From assembly GCA_047619205.1 (NCBI GenBank), contig JBLHJR010000005.1:5039-69038 (forward strand): a stretch of 64,000 nucleotides of DNA, in the 5' to 3' direction. The notes below the pieces were generated by a model. The model was not told the origin of the DNA, did not search any database, and saw only the letters and a list, made by a program, of their open reading frames with translations. Source of the stretch: Endobugula sp047619205 (GTDB lineage Bacteria > Pseudomonadota > Gammaproteobacteria > Pseudomonadales > Cellvibrionaceae). Of this stretch, positions 1 to 9,508 are shown piece after piece. The stretch's first letter is position 1. Every line of letters begins with the position of its first letter. The position numbers and the translations under genes are program-made.

Positions 1-1131
1 CATCTAGCGACCATTGATTTGATGTCTCATAGCTTTACTAGCGTAGAGACACCCTTCACACAAATAGAAGGCATTAGCTGCCAAGATGACGACGATACCG
101 CCTTATTTATTGGTGCGAGCCCGTCATCAGTAGCTGACATTATTCGCTGGAAAAAAGACGGCTGGGACTCTATTGCCAGCAGCAGTAAGTTAGCAGTAGC
201 AGAAGATAGCATCTCCATACCCCAAGCTATTACTTTTAAAAATTCCGCGCAAGCCGAGGTGTACGGTTTTTTTTATCCACCCAAAAACCCTCGCGTCGAC
301 ACACCCACTGCCGGCTCAGAACCTGTTGACCTAACATCCGTCGACATGGGCACCACAGAAAAGCCACCATTAATTGTGATGTGTCATGGCGGACCTACTG
401 GCGCCAGCAGTTCGGCCTTAAACCTCAAAACGCAATACTGGACTAGCCGAGGTTTTGCCGTCTTTGATATTAATTACAGTGGCAGCACAGGTTATGGTCG
501 CGACTATCGCCGACGCTTATATTCTCAATGGGGAGTCGTGGATGTCGATGACCTATGCGCTGGCGCTCATTATCTAGTTGAAAAAGGCCTAGTCGACGCT
601 AAAAAAATCGCCATTCGTGGCAGCAGCGCTGGCGGTTACTCGGTATTAGCGGCACTCACCTTCAAGGATACCTTTAAAGCCGGAGCCAGCTTATATGGTA
701 TTGGCGACTTATCCGCACTAGTGAGTGACACCCATAAATTTGAATCACGCTACTGCGACCAATTAATTGGCGAGTACCCTAAAGAGCAAGCACTCTACCA
801 ACAACGTTCTCCTATTCACTCGATCGAACAACTGAACTGTCCGGTTATTTTTTTACAGGGTCTTGAAGATAAAGTCGTACCTCCCAACCAAGCCGAGATG
901 ATGGTTGAAGCCTTAAATAACAAAGACATCCCCGTAGCTCACGTCACCTTTAAGAATGAGGGCCACGGTTTTCGACAAGCAGAGAACATCCGCTACGCTA
1001 TCGATGTGGAATATGCCTTTTATGCCGACATCTTTGGCTTTACTCCCGCTGAAACATTACCTGCTGTGCCCTTTATAAAACCTTTTATAAAACAAACCAC
1101 CGTACAAAAAAACCAAAGCGATCATAACTAA
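1..1131 (+). CDS. S9-family serine peptidase (acylaminoacyl/oligopeptidase type), 5' end outside window
   Basis: The frame is open from base 1, so the N-terminal beta-propeller part lies upstream and only about 376 C-terminal residues are visible. The alpha/beta-hydrolase catalytic domain is complete. The oxyanion region HGGPTG is near nt 382-400, the nucleophile sits in GSSAGG near nt 619-636, the acid is in LEDKVVPP near nt 865, and the histidine is in EGHGF near nt 960. This order is that of dipeptidyl aminopeptidase/acylaminoacyl peptidases, which cleave short or N-blocked peptides in the cytoplasm. A Thr/Asp-rich insert at nt 290-355 separates the propeller remnant from the hydrolase. 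The stop codon overlaps the ATG of the next (dead) reading frame as TAATG, suggesting the two were once translationally coupled. Confidence 0.9.
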   Translation, partial: HLATIDLMSHSFTSVETPFTQIEGISCQDDDDTALFIGASPSSVADIIRWKKDGWDSIASSSKLAVAEDSISIPQAITFKNSAQAEVYGFFYPPKNPRVDTPTAGSEPVDLTSVDMGTTEKPPLIVMCHGGPTGASSSALNLKTQYWTSRGFAVFDINYSGSTGYGRDYRRRLYSQWGVVDVDDLCAGAHYLVEKGLVDAKKIAIRGSSAGGYSVLAALTFKDTFKAGASLYGIGDLSALVSDTHKFESRYCDQLIGEYPKEQALYQQRSPIHSIEQLNCPVIFLQGLEDKVVPPNQAEMMVEALNNKDIPVAHVTFKNEGHGFRQAENIRYAIDVEYAFYADIFGFTPAETLPAVPFIKPFIKQTTVQKNQSDHN

Positions 1132-1308
1132 TGGGACGCTGGCGGCCACCTAGAGAAGAAAGCTCTCCCTATATTACCCCTGAAGGTGCGGCGATCTATA
1201 GAAGCAGAATGAAAACAGCGTTGGAAAGTAGAGCGCCCCATCGTTACTGATACAGTACACGAGGCGGAAAAAAATGGAGCTCGATCAGAAAATGGCGATT
1301 ACAACTAA
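1131..1308 (+). pseudogene. N-terminal half of a GreB-like transcription elongation factor, frameshifted and cut off
   Basis: From the ATG at 1131 the frame reads MGRWRPPREESSPYITPEG, the start typical of the second GreB paralogue in pseudomonad-like bacteria. After about codon 34 the similarity moves to another frame, which reads WKVERPIVTDTVHEA and then RSENGDYN and stops at 1306-1308. GreB proteins have (D)RSENGDYxYGKKRLREIDRR here, so similarity ends abruptly about one third into the protein. The missing remainder appears at 20967-21249 on the same strand. An intact but different GreB is encoded on the other strand at 1390-1863. The gene is dead through at least one frameshift and loss of its 3' part. 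Confidence 0.8.
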
Positions 1309-1360
1309 GAACCCCACGCCTCATACTATTTACTTTACGCTATTGTTTTTACTGACTTAA

Positions 1361-1396
1361 AAAATAGTACCCATACTAGTATGGATATACTATTTT
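1361..1396 (-). terminator. rho-independent terminator of greB
   Basis: AAAATAGTA pairs with TACTATTTT around a second perfect palindrome CCATACTAGTATGG. On the minus strand the hairpin starts within the greB stop region and is followed by a T-run, as expected for an intrinsic terminator. The symmetry could let it act from both sides. Confidence 0.65.
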
Positions 1397-1863
1397 TCAT
1401 AATCGATTGAATTAATAGACCAAATGACGACGCCGGCTTCAGTCTTCACCATGCCTTCGTCGCCCACTTCTTTTTTTAACAACGCTCTCGCCATTGGCGT
1501 ATCGATAGAGATGTAATCTTTTCGATCAAAAATCTCATCATAACCCACTATCCGAAATGTAAGTATCTTACCCTCATCATTCTCCACTTCTACCCATGCA
1601 CCAAAAAAAACTTTTCCGTCTTGGTCGGAGTGGTATTCAATCACCTTTAAATTTTCTATGCATTTCCGCAAATAGCGTACTCGACGGTCTATTTCACGCA
1701 ATCGTTTTTTGTTGTACTGGTAATCTGCGTTCTCGCTTCGATCACCAAGACTAGCCGCCCAAGACACTATCTTAGTGACCGCTGGGCGTTCAACACGCCA
1801 GAGCTTATCCAGCTCCAGCTTAAGGTCTTCGCGACCTTGTTTTGTTATTAATGGAGTTCTCAT
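1390..1863 (-). CDS. greB: transcription elongation factor GreB
   Basis: The 157-residue protein matches E. coli-type GreB over its full length. The N-terminal coiled coil carries GDRSENADYQYNKKRLREID (about 41-60) and RRVRYLRKC. The C-terminal FKBP-like domain carries GKVFFGAWVE, FRIVGYDEI, RKDYISIDTPMARALLKKE. GreB enters the secondary channel of RNA polymerase and stimulates transcript cleavage to rescue backtracked complexes. It lies 102 bp beyond the DUF499 gene on the same strand and has its own terminator and a possible promoter. It sits between the two halves of a broken paralogous GreB-like gene, so it may have come with the island; that is inference. The ribosome site before the ATG is weak. 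Confidence 0.95.
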   Translation of the reverse strand: MRTPLITKQGREDLKLELDKLWRVERPAVTKIVSWAASLGDRSENADYQYNKKRLREIDRRVRYLRKCIENLKVIEYHSDQDGKVFFGAWVEVENDEGKILTFRIVGYDEIFDRKDYISIDTPMARALLKKEVGDEGMVKTEAGVVIWSINSIDYEK

Positions 1864-1883
1864 TTGGGGATATTTCCATATTT

Positions 1884-1912
1884 AATAAATTGGCTCAACA
1901 TACAAGTATCAA
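1884..1912 (-). promoter_or_regulatory. possible sigma-70 promoter for greB
   Basis: On the minus strand TTGATA (1907-1912) is followed after 17 bp by TTTATT (1884-1889), just upstream of the greB start at 1863. The -35 is good and the -10 weak, in an AT-rich spacer, so this is tentative. Confidence 0.3.
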
Positions 1913-1965
1913 CGACCCTCTCTATTAAAATACTTTTTAAATTAATATTTATATTCTTGCTTAAT

Positions 1966-4794
1966 TCAATCTTCCTCAAACTCAGAACTACTAAAACACA
2001 ACACATTACAGTTCTCTTTAATTGTCCGCTGAAGAGATTCGTCAAAGCCATCCTTAGATTTTGCTTGAATCTCTACCGATATAGAAACTTCAACACCCAG
2101 TTTTGCAGTGAACTGTTGTACCACTTCATCAACAATGGTGGCGAAGTCCATTTTGGCTTTCACAGGGTCTAGCTCAATGTTGCCGTAAAACTGTTTTTTT
2201 ATGGCAGTTTGGATCGCTGGTGTAGGTGCTCCTCCAGGTACAGGCTGCGGTGGAGTTGCTGGTGAGCCGCCAGGCACAGAAGGTGGTACAGGGTTACCAC
2301 CCGTTGGTTCTGTAGCAGGGGCTGGTTGCGGAACGGGTTTGGTTTTTTCTCGATACTCTGCTGCTGCATCCTTATCAATTAACACGCTGGCATCATCGAG
2401 TGTTGGTATGCCACCATTGCCAAAATGAAACCCTAAATAAGCATCGCCATCTTTACCTGATGCAAAGCCAAAAAAGTCTTCGCTATCCAAGCCTTGGCCA
2501 ATGGCATTACGATACACTTGGTCGTTAATCAATCTCGGTAAATACAAATAGTGGCAAGTATCTTTATACACTTTTAAGCTATTAACATCTGGCACACCGT
2601 CTTTAAAATACCACTGAGCCAGTAAGTTTTTTAAATGAATGGGGGACCATTCAGAGGTTATCCATTCTTCTTCACGCAATCTATTTTCGATTTCTTGGAT
2701 TAAATTCGTCGCGTTGGTTGAAACCGAAACAGTTTCCCAGTCGACTGTTTTGTCGGTCGCTTTTAACTGCAGTGGGCAAACAATCCACTTATAGGCTTCA
2801 CGCACCAATTGTTGAAGATTACTCTCAGCCACTTTAGTACTTTTTTTCGCAAGATTTGCCTGAAAGAGATCGAGATTTAATTTACCTTCATCAATATCAC
2901 TAACAATTTCACGCCAAGCTAAATAAGTACGACCCGCATCATTCAAACGGCCTACCACATCGGTATCGGCAGCGAAGAAAATTAAACGGTTACGCTTTTG
3001 GCGTGGTTGGTCGCCACGAAAGCTCAGTATTTTTTCGGCTGCCGATATCGCACTACTTCCATCGGTTTTGGTATAGCCTTCGTTGGGGGCTAACACTACC
3101 AGTCTTGGGCCAGAACCATAGTCGTCTGGAACATCAACAGAATGGGTAAATACATGAACGCCTGCGAATATTGAGTTTCGGCTAAACACGCTGCTCACTC
3201 GGCGTTTTAACTCATCATTTAGCGCTAACTTATCAATATTTTGTTTTCTGCTTTCCATTTCACGCCGCAAATTAGGCTTAGTGTCTAACCAAAAACGATC
3301 TTTATCTGAATACAGATAATGCAAACGATCACGCAGCCGTTTTAAGACATCTTCAAAAACACCCACGGTTTGCCCAGGCTGAACGGAGCCGAGTAAAATT
3401 CTCTCAACTTGAATGCCTTTCACCACCTGGCCGCGAGCACTTGGCGCACTCCCCAAAAAAACCGTACGCATGGCACGGTGTGCTGCTTGCACACCACCAA
3501 ATCGCGTATCGTCACCATCAATGCGATGGGGCTCTGAACGATCGCCATCCACCTCGCGTTCAAGCACAGGCTCCCAACCTTGGGGCAAATAGTGAATGCT
3601 TTTGTTGCGAACCAAACTGTCATCTAGCGGGATCGAGCCCGGCATAATCAAGGCATCTTGATTATTGTCGTTCCATAAGCGATGAATAATCACCGCCATA
3701 TATTGGAGCACGCCTCGCGTACGCTGAAATTTATCCAACGTTGACCAATCTTCATAAAGACGATCAAATATTTCGGGGTGAATGGGGTATGACGTACACA
3801 TACGTTCGAAGTATTCATTCGATTGTGTTTCAAGCGGAAAGTATTGCGCATTCTGACGATAGTAATCACAAAATTGTCGGCTGATACCTTCAATTTGTGC
3901 GCGGTCACCAGCCGACTCAAACAAGCGTCTACGAACAATTTCAAACGCTTCTTCGGTAGCGACAGGCTTCCAAACAGACTCCACCCTGCCAAAATGTTTT
4001 TCTAGCGCGACTAAGCTTTTCTGCCCAAAGGAATCCCCCACTTCGGTTTCGGATTCAGGCAGCGATGCCAGCAATATTGCATTAGGAACGGTTTTAAACG
4101 CCTCCGTTAGCGCTTGCACAAATTTAAGATTGGCCTCAAAGGTACCTGCATTCAGTTGCTTACCGGGTTTTAAATCACTAAAAAATTTTTGCAGTTCATC
4201 TATCAGTACAACACAAGGAGCTGATTTCGTGAGTAGATCGGCCAATACATCCTTGCCGGGTGCCGTACCATCGCGATCACTGGCAGCAACCAGGTCATAA
4301 CCTTCATCCCCCAAAAGCTGCCAAGCCATTTCCCCCCAAAGGGTATTAGCGCAAATGCTGCCATGCTGTTTACCTTGGCTAACCGACAATGCAATACCAT
4401 CGAGTACGGCGATATTGGCATTAGGTAATTCTGTTATCCCTGCCTGATCTAACAGTGGTGGAATACCTTCTAGCTTGTCGGTACTCACCTTGCGAGTAGC
4501 TAAATGCAATACCGTTAACATGGTGTGGGTTTTACCCCCGCCGAATGCGGTTTGTAGCTGAATCACCGGATCGCCACCTAAGCCTGCTAAGCGTTGCGCA
4601 ACAGACATGAGTAATAAACGCATGCCTTCGGTAATGAAGGTGCGCGAAAAAAACTTCTCGGCATCTTGGTATTCGGGCGCGGCCTTACCATTGGCTACCT
4701 GAGTAATGTCTGCAGCAAATTCAGACTGCTTAAAGGTGCCTTCTAATACGTCTTTATGGGGGCGCGCTATTTCACGCCAGGGTTTTAAGCTCAT
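1966..4794 (-). CDS. DUF499-family P-loop ATPase, defence operon component
   Basis: This 942-residue protein begins MSLKPWREIARPH and has a Walker A in QTAFGGGKTHT (about residues 82-92) and a Walker B in CVVLIDELQKF (about 195-205). It belongs to the DUF499/COG1483 family of large ATPases found beside DUF1156 methylases and helicases in phage-defence loci. A Pro/Gly-rich linker (about 850-890) precedes a short conserved C-terminal domain. The start is the ATG at 4794, which overlaps the DUF4276 stop as TAATG and has an AGGAG ribosome site. It is the last gene of the minus-strand operon. Its exact role is unknown; DNA-dependent ATP hydrolysis supporting restriction is an inference from context. 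Confidence 0.88.
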   Translation of the reverse strand: MSLKPWREIARPHKDVLEGTFKQSEFAADITQVANGKAAPEYQDAEKFFSRTFITEGMRLLLMSVAQRLAGLGGDPVIQLQTAFGGGKTHTMLTVLHLATRKVSTDKLEGIPPLLDQAGITELPNANIAVLDGIALSVSQGKQHGSICANTLWGEMAWQLLGDEGYDLVAASDRDGTAPGKDVLADLLTKSAPCVVLIDELQKFFSDLKPGKQLNAGTFEANLKFVQALTEAFKTVPNAILLASLPESETEVGDSFGQKSLVALEKHFGRVESVWKPVATEEAFEIVRRRLFESAGDRAQIEGISRQFCDYYRQNAQYFPLETQSNEYFERMCTSYPIHPEIFDRLYEDWSTLDKFQRTRGVLQYMAVIIHRLWNDNNQDALIMPGSIPLDDSLVRNKSIHYLPQGWEPVLEREVDGDRSEPHRIDGDDTRFGGVQAAHRAMRTVFLGSAPSARGQVVKGIQVERILLGSVQPGQTVGVFEDVLKRLRDRLHYLYSDKDRFWLDTKPNLRREMESRKQNIDKLALNDELKRRVSSVFSRNSIFAGVHVFTHSVDVPDDYGSGPRLVVLAPNEGYTKTDGSSAISAAEKILSFRGDQPRQKRNRLIFFAADTDVVGRLNDAGRTYLAWREIVSDIDEGKLNLDLFQANLAKKSTKVAESNLQQLVREAYKWIVCPLQLKATDKTVDWETVSVSTNATNLIQEIENRLREEEWITSEWSPIHLKNLLAQWYFKDGVPDVNSLKVYKDTCHYLYLPRLINDQVYRNAIGQGLDSEDFFGFASGKDGDAYLGFHFGNGGIPTLDDASVLIDKDAAAEYREKTKPVPQPAPATEPTGGNPVPPSVPGGSPATPPQPVPGGAPTPAIQTAIKKQFYGNIELDPVKAKMDFATIVDEVVQQFTAKLGVEVSISVEIQAKSKDGFDESLQRTIKENCNVLCFSSSEFEED

Positions 4795-5360
4795 TAACAA
4801 GTCTCCTGATTCAAAATTTTAACAACCCCTGAGATAAAAGCATTAAAGCTGGTTGATAAATTGTGCTCTAGCGCCATATGTCTTCCAATTTCTCTGGATC
4901 CAAGAATTTGCTGGTAATTATTTTTGGTCAATTTTTTTAACTCTTGCTTTGGATTTTGTAGGCGATCTGGATTTCTAAATTTGCTGTTGCGTTGATGCTT
5001 GGCTACGCTGGTCATTCCGAGCCCTTTCTCAACCGCTTGCAAGTCACCCAGATACCATGATTCCAACTCGCGACAAACAATTCTTACCAGTGTGTTTGGT
5101 TTTCCAGATGTTTGGCATATTTTCACCAAACGCTGTTTTACAGTAATACAATCTGCGCTGTCCTGATCGCGCAACACGATAAAAAAGGCGTTTGGATCAC
5201 ACCAGTTACGTAGTCGTTTTCCCAGTTGTTTTTCGAGATCCTGCTTACCTTCAAAAGATATACATTGAAAACGCACATCTTTATTTAGCATTCTGGGTAA
5301 TAATCCCTCTAACATTTCTTTTGCAGACTGCTCTTCAAGAAAAAATACCAACTGAATCAT
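4794..5360 (-). CDS. DUF4276-family protein, TOPRIM-like, partner of the adjacent AAA ATPase
   Basis: The 188-residue protein starts MIQLVFFLEEQSAKEMLEGL and carries VLRDQDSADC near residue 63. An early glutamate plus a D-x-D after a beta-strand is the layout of TOPRIM metal sites in DUF4276/OLD-associated proteins. A conserved CRELESWYLGD motif follows (about 99-109). ATGA overlap with the ATPase gene upstream and TAATG overlap with the DUF499 gene downstream show tight coupling. By analogy with OLD-family nucleases, where ATPase and TOPRIM are fused, the pair may form a two-protein ATP-controlled nuclease; that is inference. The DUF4276 assignment is from motif memory. Confidence 0.72.
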   Translation of the reverse strand: MIQLVFFLEEQSAKEMLEGLLPRMLNKDVRFQCISFEGKQDLEKQLGKRLRNWCDPNAFFIVLRDQDSADCITVKQRLVKICQTSGKPNTLVRIVCRELESWYLGDLQAVEKGLGMTSVAKHQRNSKFRNPDRLQNPKQELKKLTKNNYQQILGSREIGRHMALEHNLSTSFNAFISGVVKILNQETC

Positions 5361-6547
5361 CTTGGATCTGCTCCTTCAAAGAAGCCTTGCTTCCATAAAT
5401 AACCCATCTGATCGCCATCGGCCATAAATGCAGCGATCTGTTCATTGTCGCGCGCGCGCTTGATTTGCGTATAGCCCTGTTCTTTGATCAGCCAAAAAAC
5501 CTCATCCAGTTCCACGGCATTGAGAAAATCAGGCGAGTGGGTAGAGACAAAAACCTGTCCACCCTGAAGGGCATAATGCCGAAACTCTTCAGCAAGTTCA
5601 GGCTGTAATTTTGGGTATAACTGGTTTTCAGGTTCTTCAACACAAAGCAATGGGTGGGGGGCTGGGTCGTACAGTAATATCAAATAGGCGAACATCTTAA
5701 TTGTGCCATCCGAGACATATTTATCGATAAAAGGATCGGTAAACGCACCATCCTGAAAACTCAACAATAAGCGGCCATCCTGTGTAGGAATGGGCTCGAT
5801 ATTGCTAATACCAGGTACGCGTCGTTTCATGATATCAACCACTTTATTAAAGATGTCTCGATGGTTTTCATAGATATTTCTTGCCACCAACTGAAGGTTG
5901 TCACCCGTTACAGAAAGGTGTTCATCAAAGCCTGCCGCATCCTTGCTGCCTCTTGCCAAATTGATGTGGAAATCGGATACGTGCCAATTTTCAATGAGTA
6001 TTCGGAATGCGCTAGCCGCTTTAAATCGTTCAAACTGCCCCAGCCCTTTGATTGCCAGCACATCAATACCTATGGATTGCCCCTCCCTTTCAAGCTCCTC
6101 ATCGGGCTTATCAAAGTCTTCTTCGTTGGTAATGGCGTAGCCGCTGCCCATCTCGAAATCCAAGAAATGATACGGTGAGCCGTAACGACCGCGCTTGTAG
6201 CGTAAAATTTCACGCGTAACAACAGGTCTATTGTCTTTCCTGCCAATTTTTACGATATAGGTGACTAGGCGATCTATGCTTGCAATCTCCATACGAAACT
6301 TAATTTCAATTTCAATTTTGGCATCGTTAGCAACGCCCCTACTGACAACCTCGGAAAAACCACCGCGAACCTGCAAAGCTTGGCGAACATTGAACGTTAG
6401 GCAGTCTTTAAGAAAACCAAATGCGTCAAACAGTGTTGTTTTTCCTGTGCCATTAGCTCCCACTATCACGCAGTAGCGAGGAATATCCTTCATTTCTGTG
6501 TTCTGGAAGCTTTTAAAGTTTTTTAATTTAATGGATTCAATATGCAT
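5357..6547 (-). CDS. AAA (AAA_21/OLD-like) ATPase without fused nuclease domain
   Basis: The 396-residue protein has an SMC/ABC-type ATPase. The N-terminal strand MHIESIKLKNFKSF leads into Walker A GANGTGKTT (about 30-38). Walker B is LLCVEEPENQLYP (about 300-312) and the switch histidine is in VSTHSPDFLN (about 338-347). Overcoming-lysogenization-defect nucleases add a TOPRIM domain after this ATPase; here the protein ends after about 45 more residues, and the TOPRIM-like function seems to be supplied by the next gene, with which it overlaps by ATGA. A GGAG ribosome site precedes the ATG, 9 bp after the methylase gene. Such pairs often act as toxins or nucleases triggered by phage; the trigger here is unknown. 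Confidence 0.85.
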   Translation of the reverse strand: MHIESIKLKNFKSFQNTEMKDIPRYCVIVGANGTGKTTLFDAFGFLKDCLTFNVRQALQVRGGFSEVVSRGVANDAKIEIEIKFRMEIASIDRLVTYIVKIGRKDNRPVVTREILRYKRGRYGSPYHFLDFEMGSGYAITNEEDFDKPDEELEREGQSIGIDVLAIKGLGQFERFKAASAFRILIENWHVSDFHINLARGSKDAAGFDEHLSVTGDNLQLVARNIYENHRDIFNKVVDIMKRRVPGISNIEPIPTQDGRLLLSFQDGAFTDPFIDKYVSDGTIKMFAYLILLYDPAPHPLLCVEEPENQLYPKLQPELAEEFRHYALQGGQVFVSTHSPDFLNAVELDEVFWLIKEQGYTQIKRARDNEQIAAFMADGDQMGYLWKQGFFEGADPR

Positions 6548-6556
6548 TCTTATCTC

Positions 6557-9499
6557 CTAAAATCCCATGTCTGTCGTTTCGCCATAATATTTTTCACCCA
6601 GCTCATGGGAGGAAGATACAATGGCATGCCACGAGCCGATTAATTCATTGTAAGCTCTTGCTTCCTCGGCCCACTTTTTGCGTTCGCACAGTGTATATAA
6701 GTGGTAGGCCAATTGGCGGATGGGTTCGCCGCGCTCTGGCATTCTGGCCAACAGGCTGCCCGCTTCGCTTTCACCTTGTTGGTTTAGCACGCGAATCATT
6801 TGGTGGCAGGCTTCCCATATCGGTGTGCGGGTGTCGGTTTTTGGGTCCCAATCTTGTGGGTATTCGCTCCATTTCAATAAGCGTACTTTGCCGCCCTCGG
6901 CTTCAATTACACCTGCATCGCGCACGCCATCCACAGAAGTGCCTTTGGCGCGTGCCAAGGTATCCGCTTCACCAAACTGGCCTTCACCCCAACCGTATTG
7001 GCTAAACCAATCGTCACAAAACAGGGTGTCGGCATCAAAGTTGCCACTGTCAGGATTCAGGTAATCGGTAATGGCGCGGTTAATTAAGATCAGTGCATCG
7101 TGCACGCTCATTTTGCTGCCATCTTGGTTGAGCACGGCGGCGTATTTGGAATAGATCGCCATGCCGGGGCCGATGGCTGCTTGAGCTAAATCCACCGGGG
7201 CGATGGGTGTGGCACCGGTTTCGCCGCCGATCATGGCTTCGAGTGCATCGGGCATTTGGTCGCGGAGTTCGCGTTGGAATTCACGGCGGGAAATGGATGC
7301 TGCTTCGATTTCGCGTTTTTTGCAGACTAGAACTACAGAAGAAGCTAGAGCATTGGTGCCATTTCCAATGACGCGACCTTGTTTTTCAGTTCGCACAGGC
7401 CACGTGCCATCAATTGAAAAACCAGCGCTTATTACAGCCTCAAGAAATGTTTCCCAACCGGTACTAGAGGTACTTCCTTCCTTGGTATCAGCTTGCTTAA
7501 ATGCGTAATAGATTGTGACCGGAAAAGCAGGATGGCCTTTTTCTGCCATATTATGAATAGCCTGTGTCATACCACCAAGGAAAAAATTTTCCGCACTTTC
7601 CTTATTCCCGTGACGGTAAGGAGATGCAACTAATTCTTCAGTTTTCGGAACAGCTAAAGTTGAAAAAAGGTCGGGATATATTGATTTCAGTGCGCGACGC
7701 ATCCACACGTAAAAAAAGTCAGATAGATCAGCGTAGCCGATATTATCGTAATAAGGCGGGTCGCTAGATATAACTTTGTTTTGGCTCACGCCTTGCGTAG
7801 CTGCGTCAGCTTGCTCCACATTTCCCGGGACACCTTGTCCTAGAGCAGTAAAACCCTTTACCATTCTTTCAAAAAGATTGAAGTAACTTCCCGACGAACC
7901 AGAAAAAATATTGCATTCAGCAAAGTCCCAAGTCATTGGTATTGCTTGCCTAGCAAACACGCTTCTCATCTGGGTATTTGCAGAGTTCCAACCACAAATA
8001 CTTGAACTGTGGTTTGCCACTTGCTCAACAATGAATGCGAGGTAAACTGCCAAGGCATCCCCATAAGCCGTAGCACCTTCACCACCAGTATCAATACCCA
8101 ATTCATCATTACTCATACCTGCAGCTTTCGCATCAGAAACAACCTTGTTTCGAGCTTCTTGAACTAAGTCAGACAAACAAACCAATGCATTCAGTTGACG
8201 AGAAGTAAAAAGATCACCATAAGTTTCTAGACCGTAACTTATCGTCCAAAAATTACGAGGGTCATCTGGCAAACGCGTATTGGGCTTCCACTGAGGGGAC
8301 GCTGAATCGGCGATTACCTGTTCTTCAGCAGTCGGCGATAAAAAAACTCGACCCCCCTTTCCTTCAGCGACCACAGCTAAAAGTCTGGTTCCCATGAAAC
8401 CTAACTTACCTTGTTCCTTAATATAATTTCCTGTAATAGGAGTTCCAGAAAGTAAACAATTGAAGTTTGCACCACGCGCAGTTTTTGTACCAGCTTTCGA
8501 TTCAGCTGGTGGTTTTCCAACCTTCACGTAGAAATTGTAAGAATCATTCTCAACAACAGGTTGAACATATACTTCTTTATTTTTTTTCCCAGATAGCACA
8601 AAGCTCGCAGCTAATGGCACATCAACATGGCTAAACGCAGGATTCGGACTTTTCACCGTACGCGCCCACAACCAAGCAATCACCGTCAACTCTTCCCCTG
8701 TATAAGGTTTTAAATCCGGCCGTTCGGCAATCATCTCATCAGTAATTTTGACTTTGGGGTACAAATGCCCAATACGCTTAAAGGCTTCTTCACGCATCCA
8801 ATGACCATAACGACGCACGTCTTCCGCTAAACCTTTGGCGCCACTCCAGTCTTCCAGCATATCTTTGGTTGATTTCTTTTTGCTGGTTTTGTCTGATTCT
8901 GGCAGTGGCCCTACCGGCGCTTGGCCAGCAAACTTCGGTGGTATCTCGATCATGGCTTTATTGATCATCACTGCCACGGGATTTAAATCACTGGCGTAAC
9001 TTTCTAGCCCCAAGCGCTGCGCTTCTAAAGGAATGGCACCACCACCGGCAAAGGGGTCGTGAAAGGCTGGTAGCTTTTCGGGGTTAAATAATTCTGCCGC
9101 TTGTGGGTGCTTGCGGTTTAAATGACAGGTTTCACACCAGCTTTCTTTAATGGCTTCGCGGGCGCGATTGAGCACGTCTTCGTTATTGGTGTTTTCCCAC
9201 TTCACTAAATCGCGAATTATTTGAAACAGTTTTTCCCGTTTAATTTCTGCGTCTTTTTTATTGACGCCATACTTAAACCCACCGTCTTGTTGATAACCGG
9301 GGTCATTGACCATTTGCGCAAATATCACCGCACGCGCTGCCGCCAATGGACGACGCGCCCACCATAAATGCAAGGTGCTTGGGTGGCCGTGGCGAATGGA
9401 TTTTTCACGCGCTGCAGCGACGTTAATATCATCTAAGGGCAGCGCGACTTCGATGAGTTTTTTGGGGCTGTATATTTTAGTTGCTTTGGTATTACTCAT
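6557..9499 (-). CDS. DUF1156 adenine-type DNA methyltransferase
   Basis: This 980-residue protein starts with a DUF1156 region (PKKLIEVALPLDDIN; HPSTLHLWWARRPLAAARA). A Cys/His cluster CETCHLNRKHP (about 120-130) fits the zinc-ribbon note for COG1743. SAM-binding motif I is FHDPFAGGGAIPLEAQRLG (about 146-164), followed by SDLNPVAVMIN. The catalytic motif SDPPYYDNIGYADL is near residue 590. The DPPY form indicates amino-methylation of adenine or N4-cytosine. It is the central modification enzyme of the operon and would mark host DNA while the helicase and ATPases act on foreign DNA; that role is inferred from family context. It follows the NYN gene by 9 bp. Confidence 0.92.
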   Translation of the reverse strand: MSNTKATKIYSPKKLIEVALPLDDINVAAAREKSIRHGHPSTLHLWWARRPLAAARAVIFAQMVNDPGYQQDGGFKYGVNKKDAEIKREKLFQIIRDLVKWENTNNEDVLNRAREAIKESWCETCHLNRKHPQAAELFNPEKLPAFHDPFAGGGAIPLEAQRLGLESYASDLNPVAVMINKAMIEIPPKFAGQAPVGPLPESDKTSKKKSTKDMLEDWSGAKGLAEDVRRYGHWMREEAFKRIGHLYPKVKITDEMIAERPDLKPYTGEELTVIAWLWARTVKSPNPAFSHVDVPLAASFVLSGKKNKEVYVQPVVENDSYNFYVKVGKPPAESKAGTKTARGANFNCLLSGTPITGNYIKEQGKLGFMGTRLLAVVAEGKGGRVFLSPTAEEQVIADSASPQWKPNTRLPDDPRNFWTISYGLETYGDLFTSRQLNALVCLSDLVQEARNKVVSDAKAAGMSNDELGIDTGGEGATAYGDALAVYLAFIVEQVANHSSSICGWNSANTQMRSVFARQAIPMTWDFAECNIFSGSSGSYFNLFERMVKGFTALGQGVPGNVEQADAATQGVSQNKVISSDPPYYDNIGYADLSDFFYVWMRRALKSIYPDLFSTLAVPKTEELVASPYRHGNKESAENFFLGGMTQAIHNMAEKGHPAFPVTIYYAFKQADTKEGSTSSTGWETFLEAVISAGFSIDGTWPVRTEKQGRVIGNGTNALASSVVLVCKKREIEAASISRREFQRELRDQMPDALEAMIGGETGATPIAPVDLAQAAIGPGMAIYSKYAAVLNQDGSKMSVHDALILINRAITDYLNPDSGNFDADTLFCDDWFSQYGWGEGQFGEADTLARAKGTSVDGVRDAGVIEAEGGKVRLLKWSEYPQDWDPKTDTRTPIWEACHQMIRVLNQQGESEAGSLLARMPERGEPIRQLAYHLYTLCERKKWAEEARAYNELIGSWHAIVSSSHELGEKYYGETTDMGF

Positions 9500-9508
9500 A
9501 AAAGTCTC

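Noticed and set aside
2201..2428. Plus-strand Gly/Pro-rich frame
   Set aside because: It is the reverse of the Pro-rich linker of the DUF499 protein.
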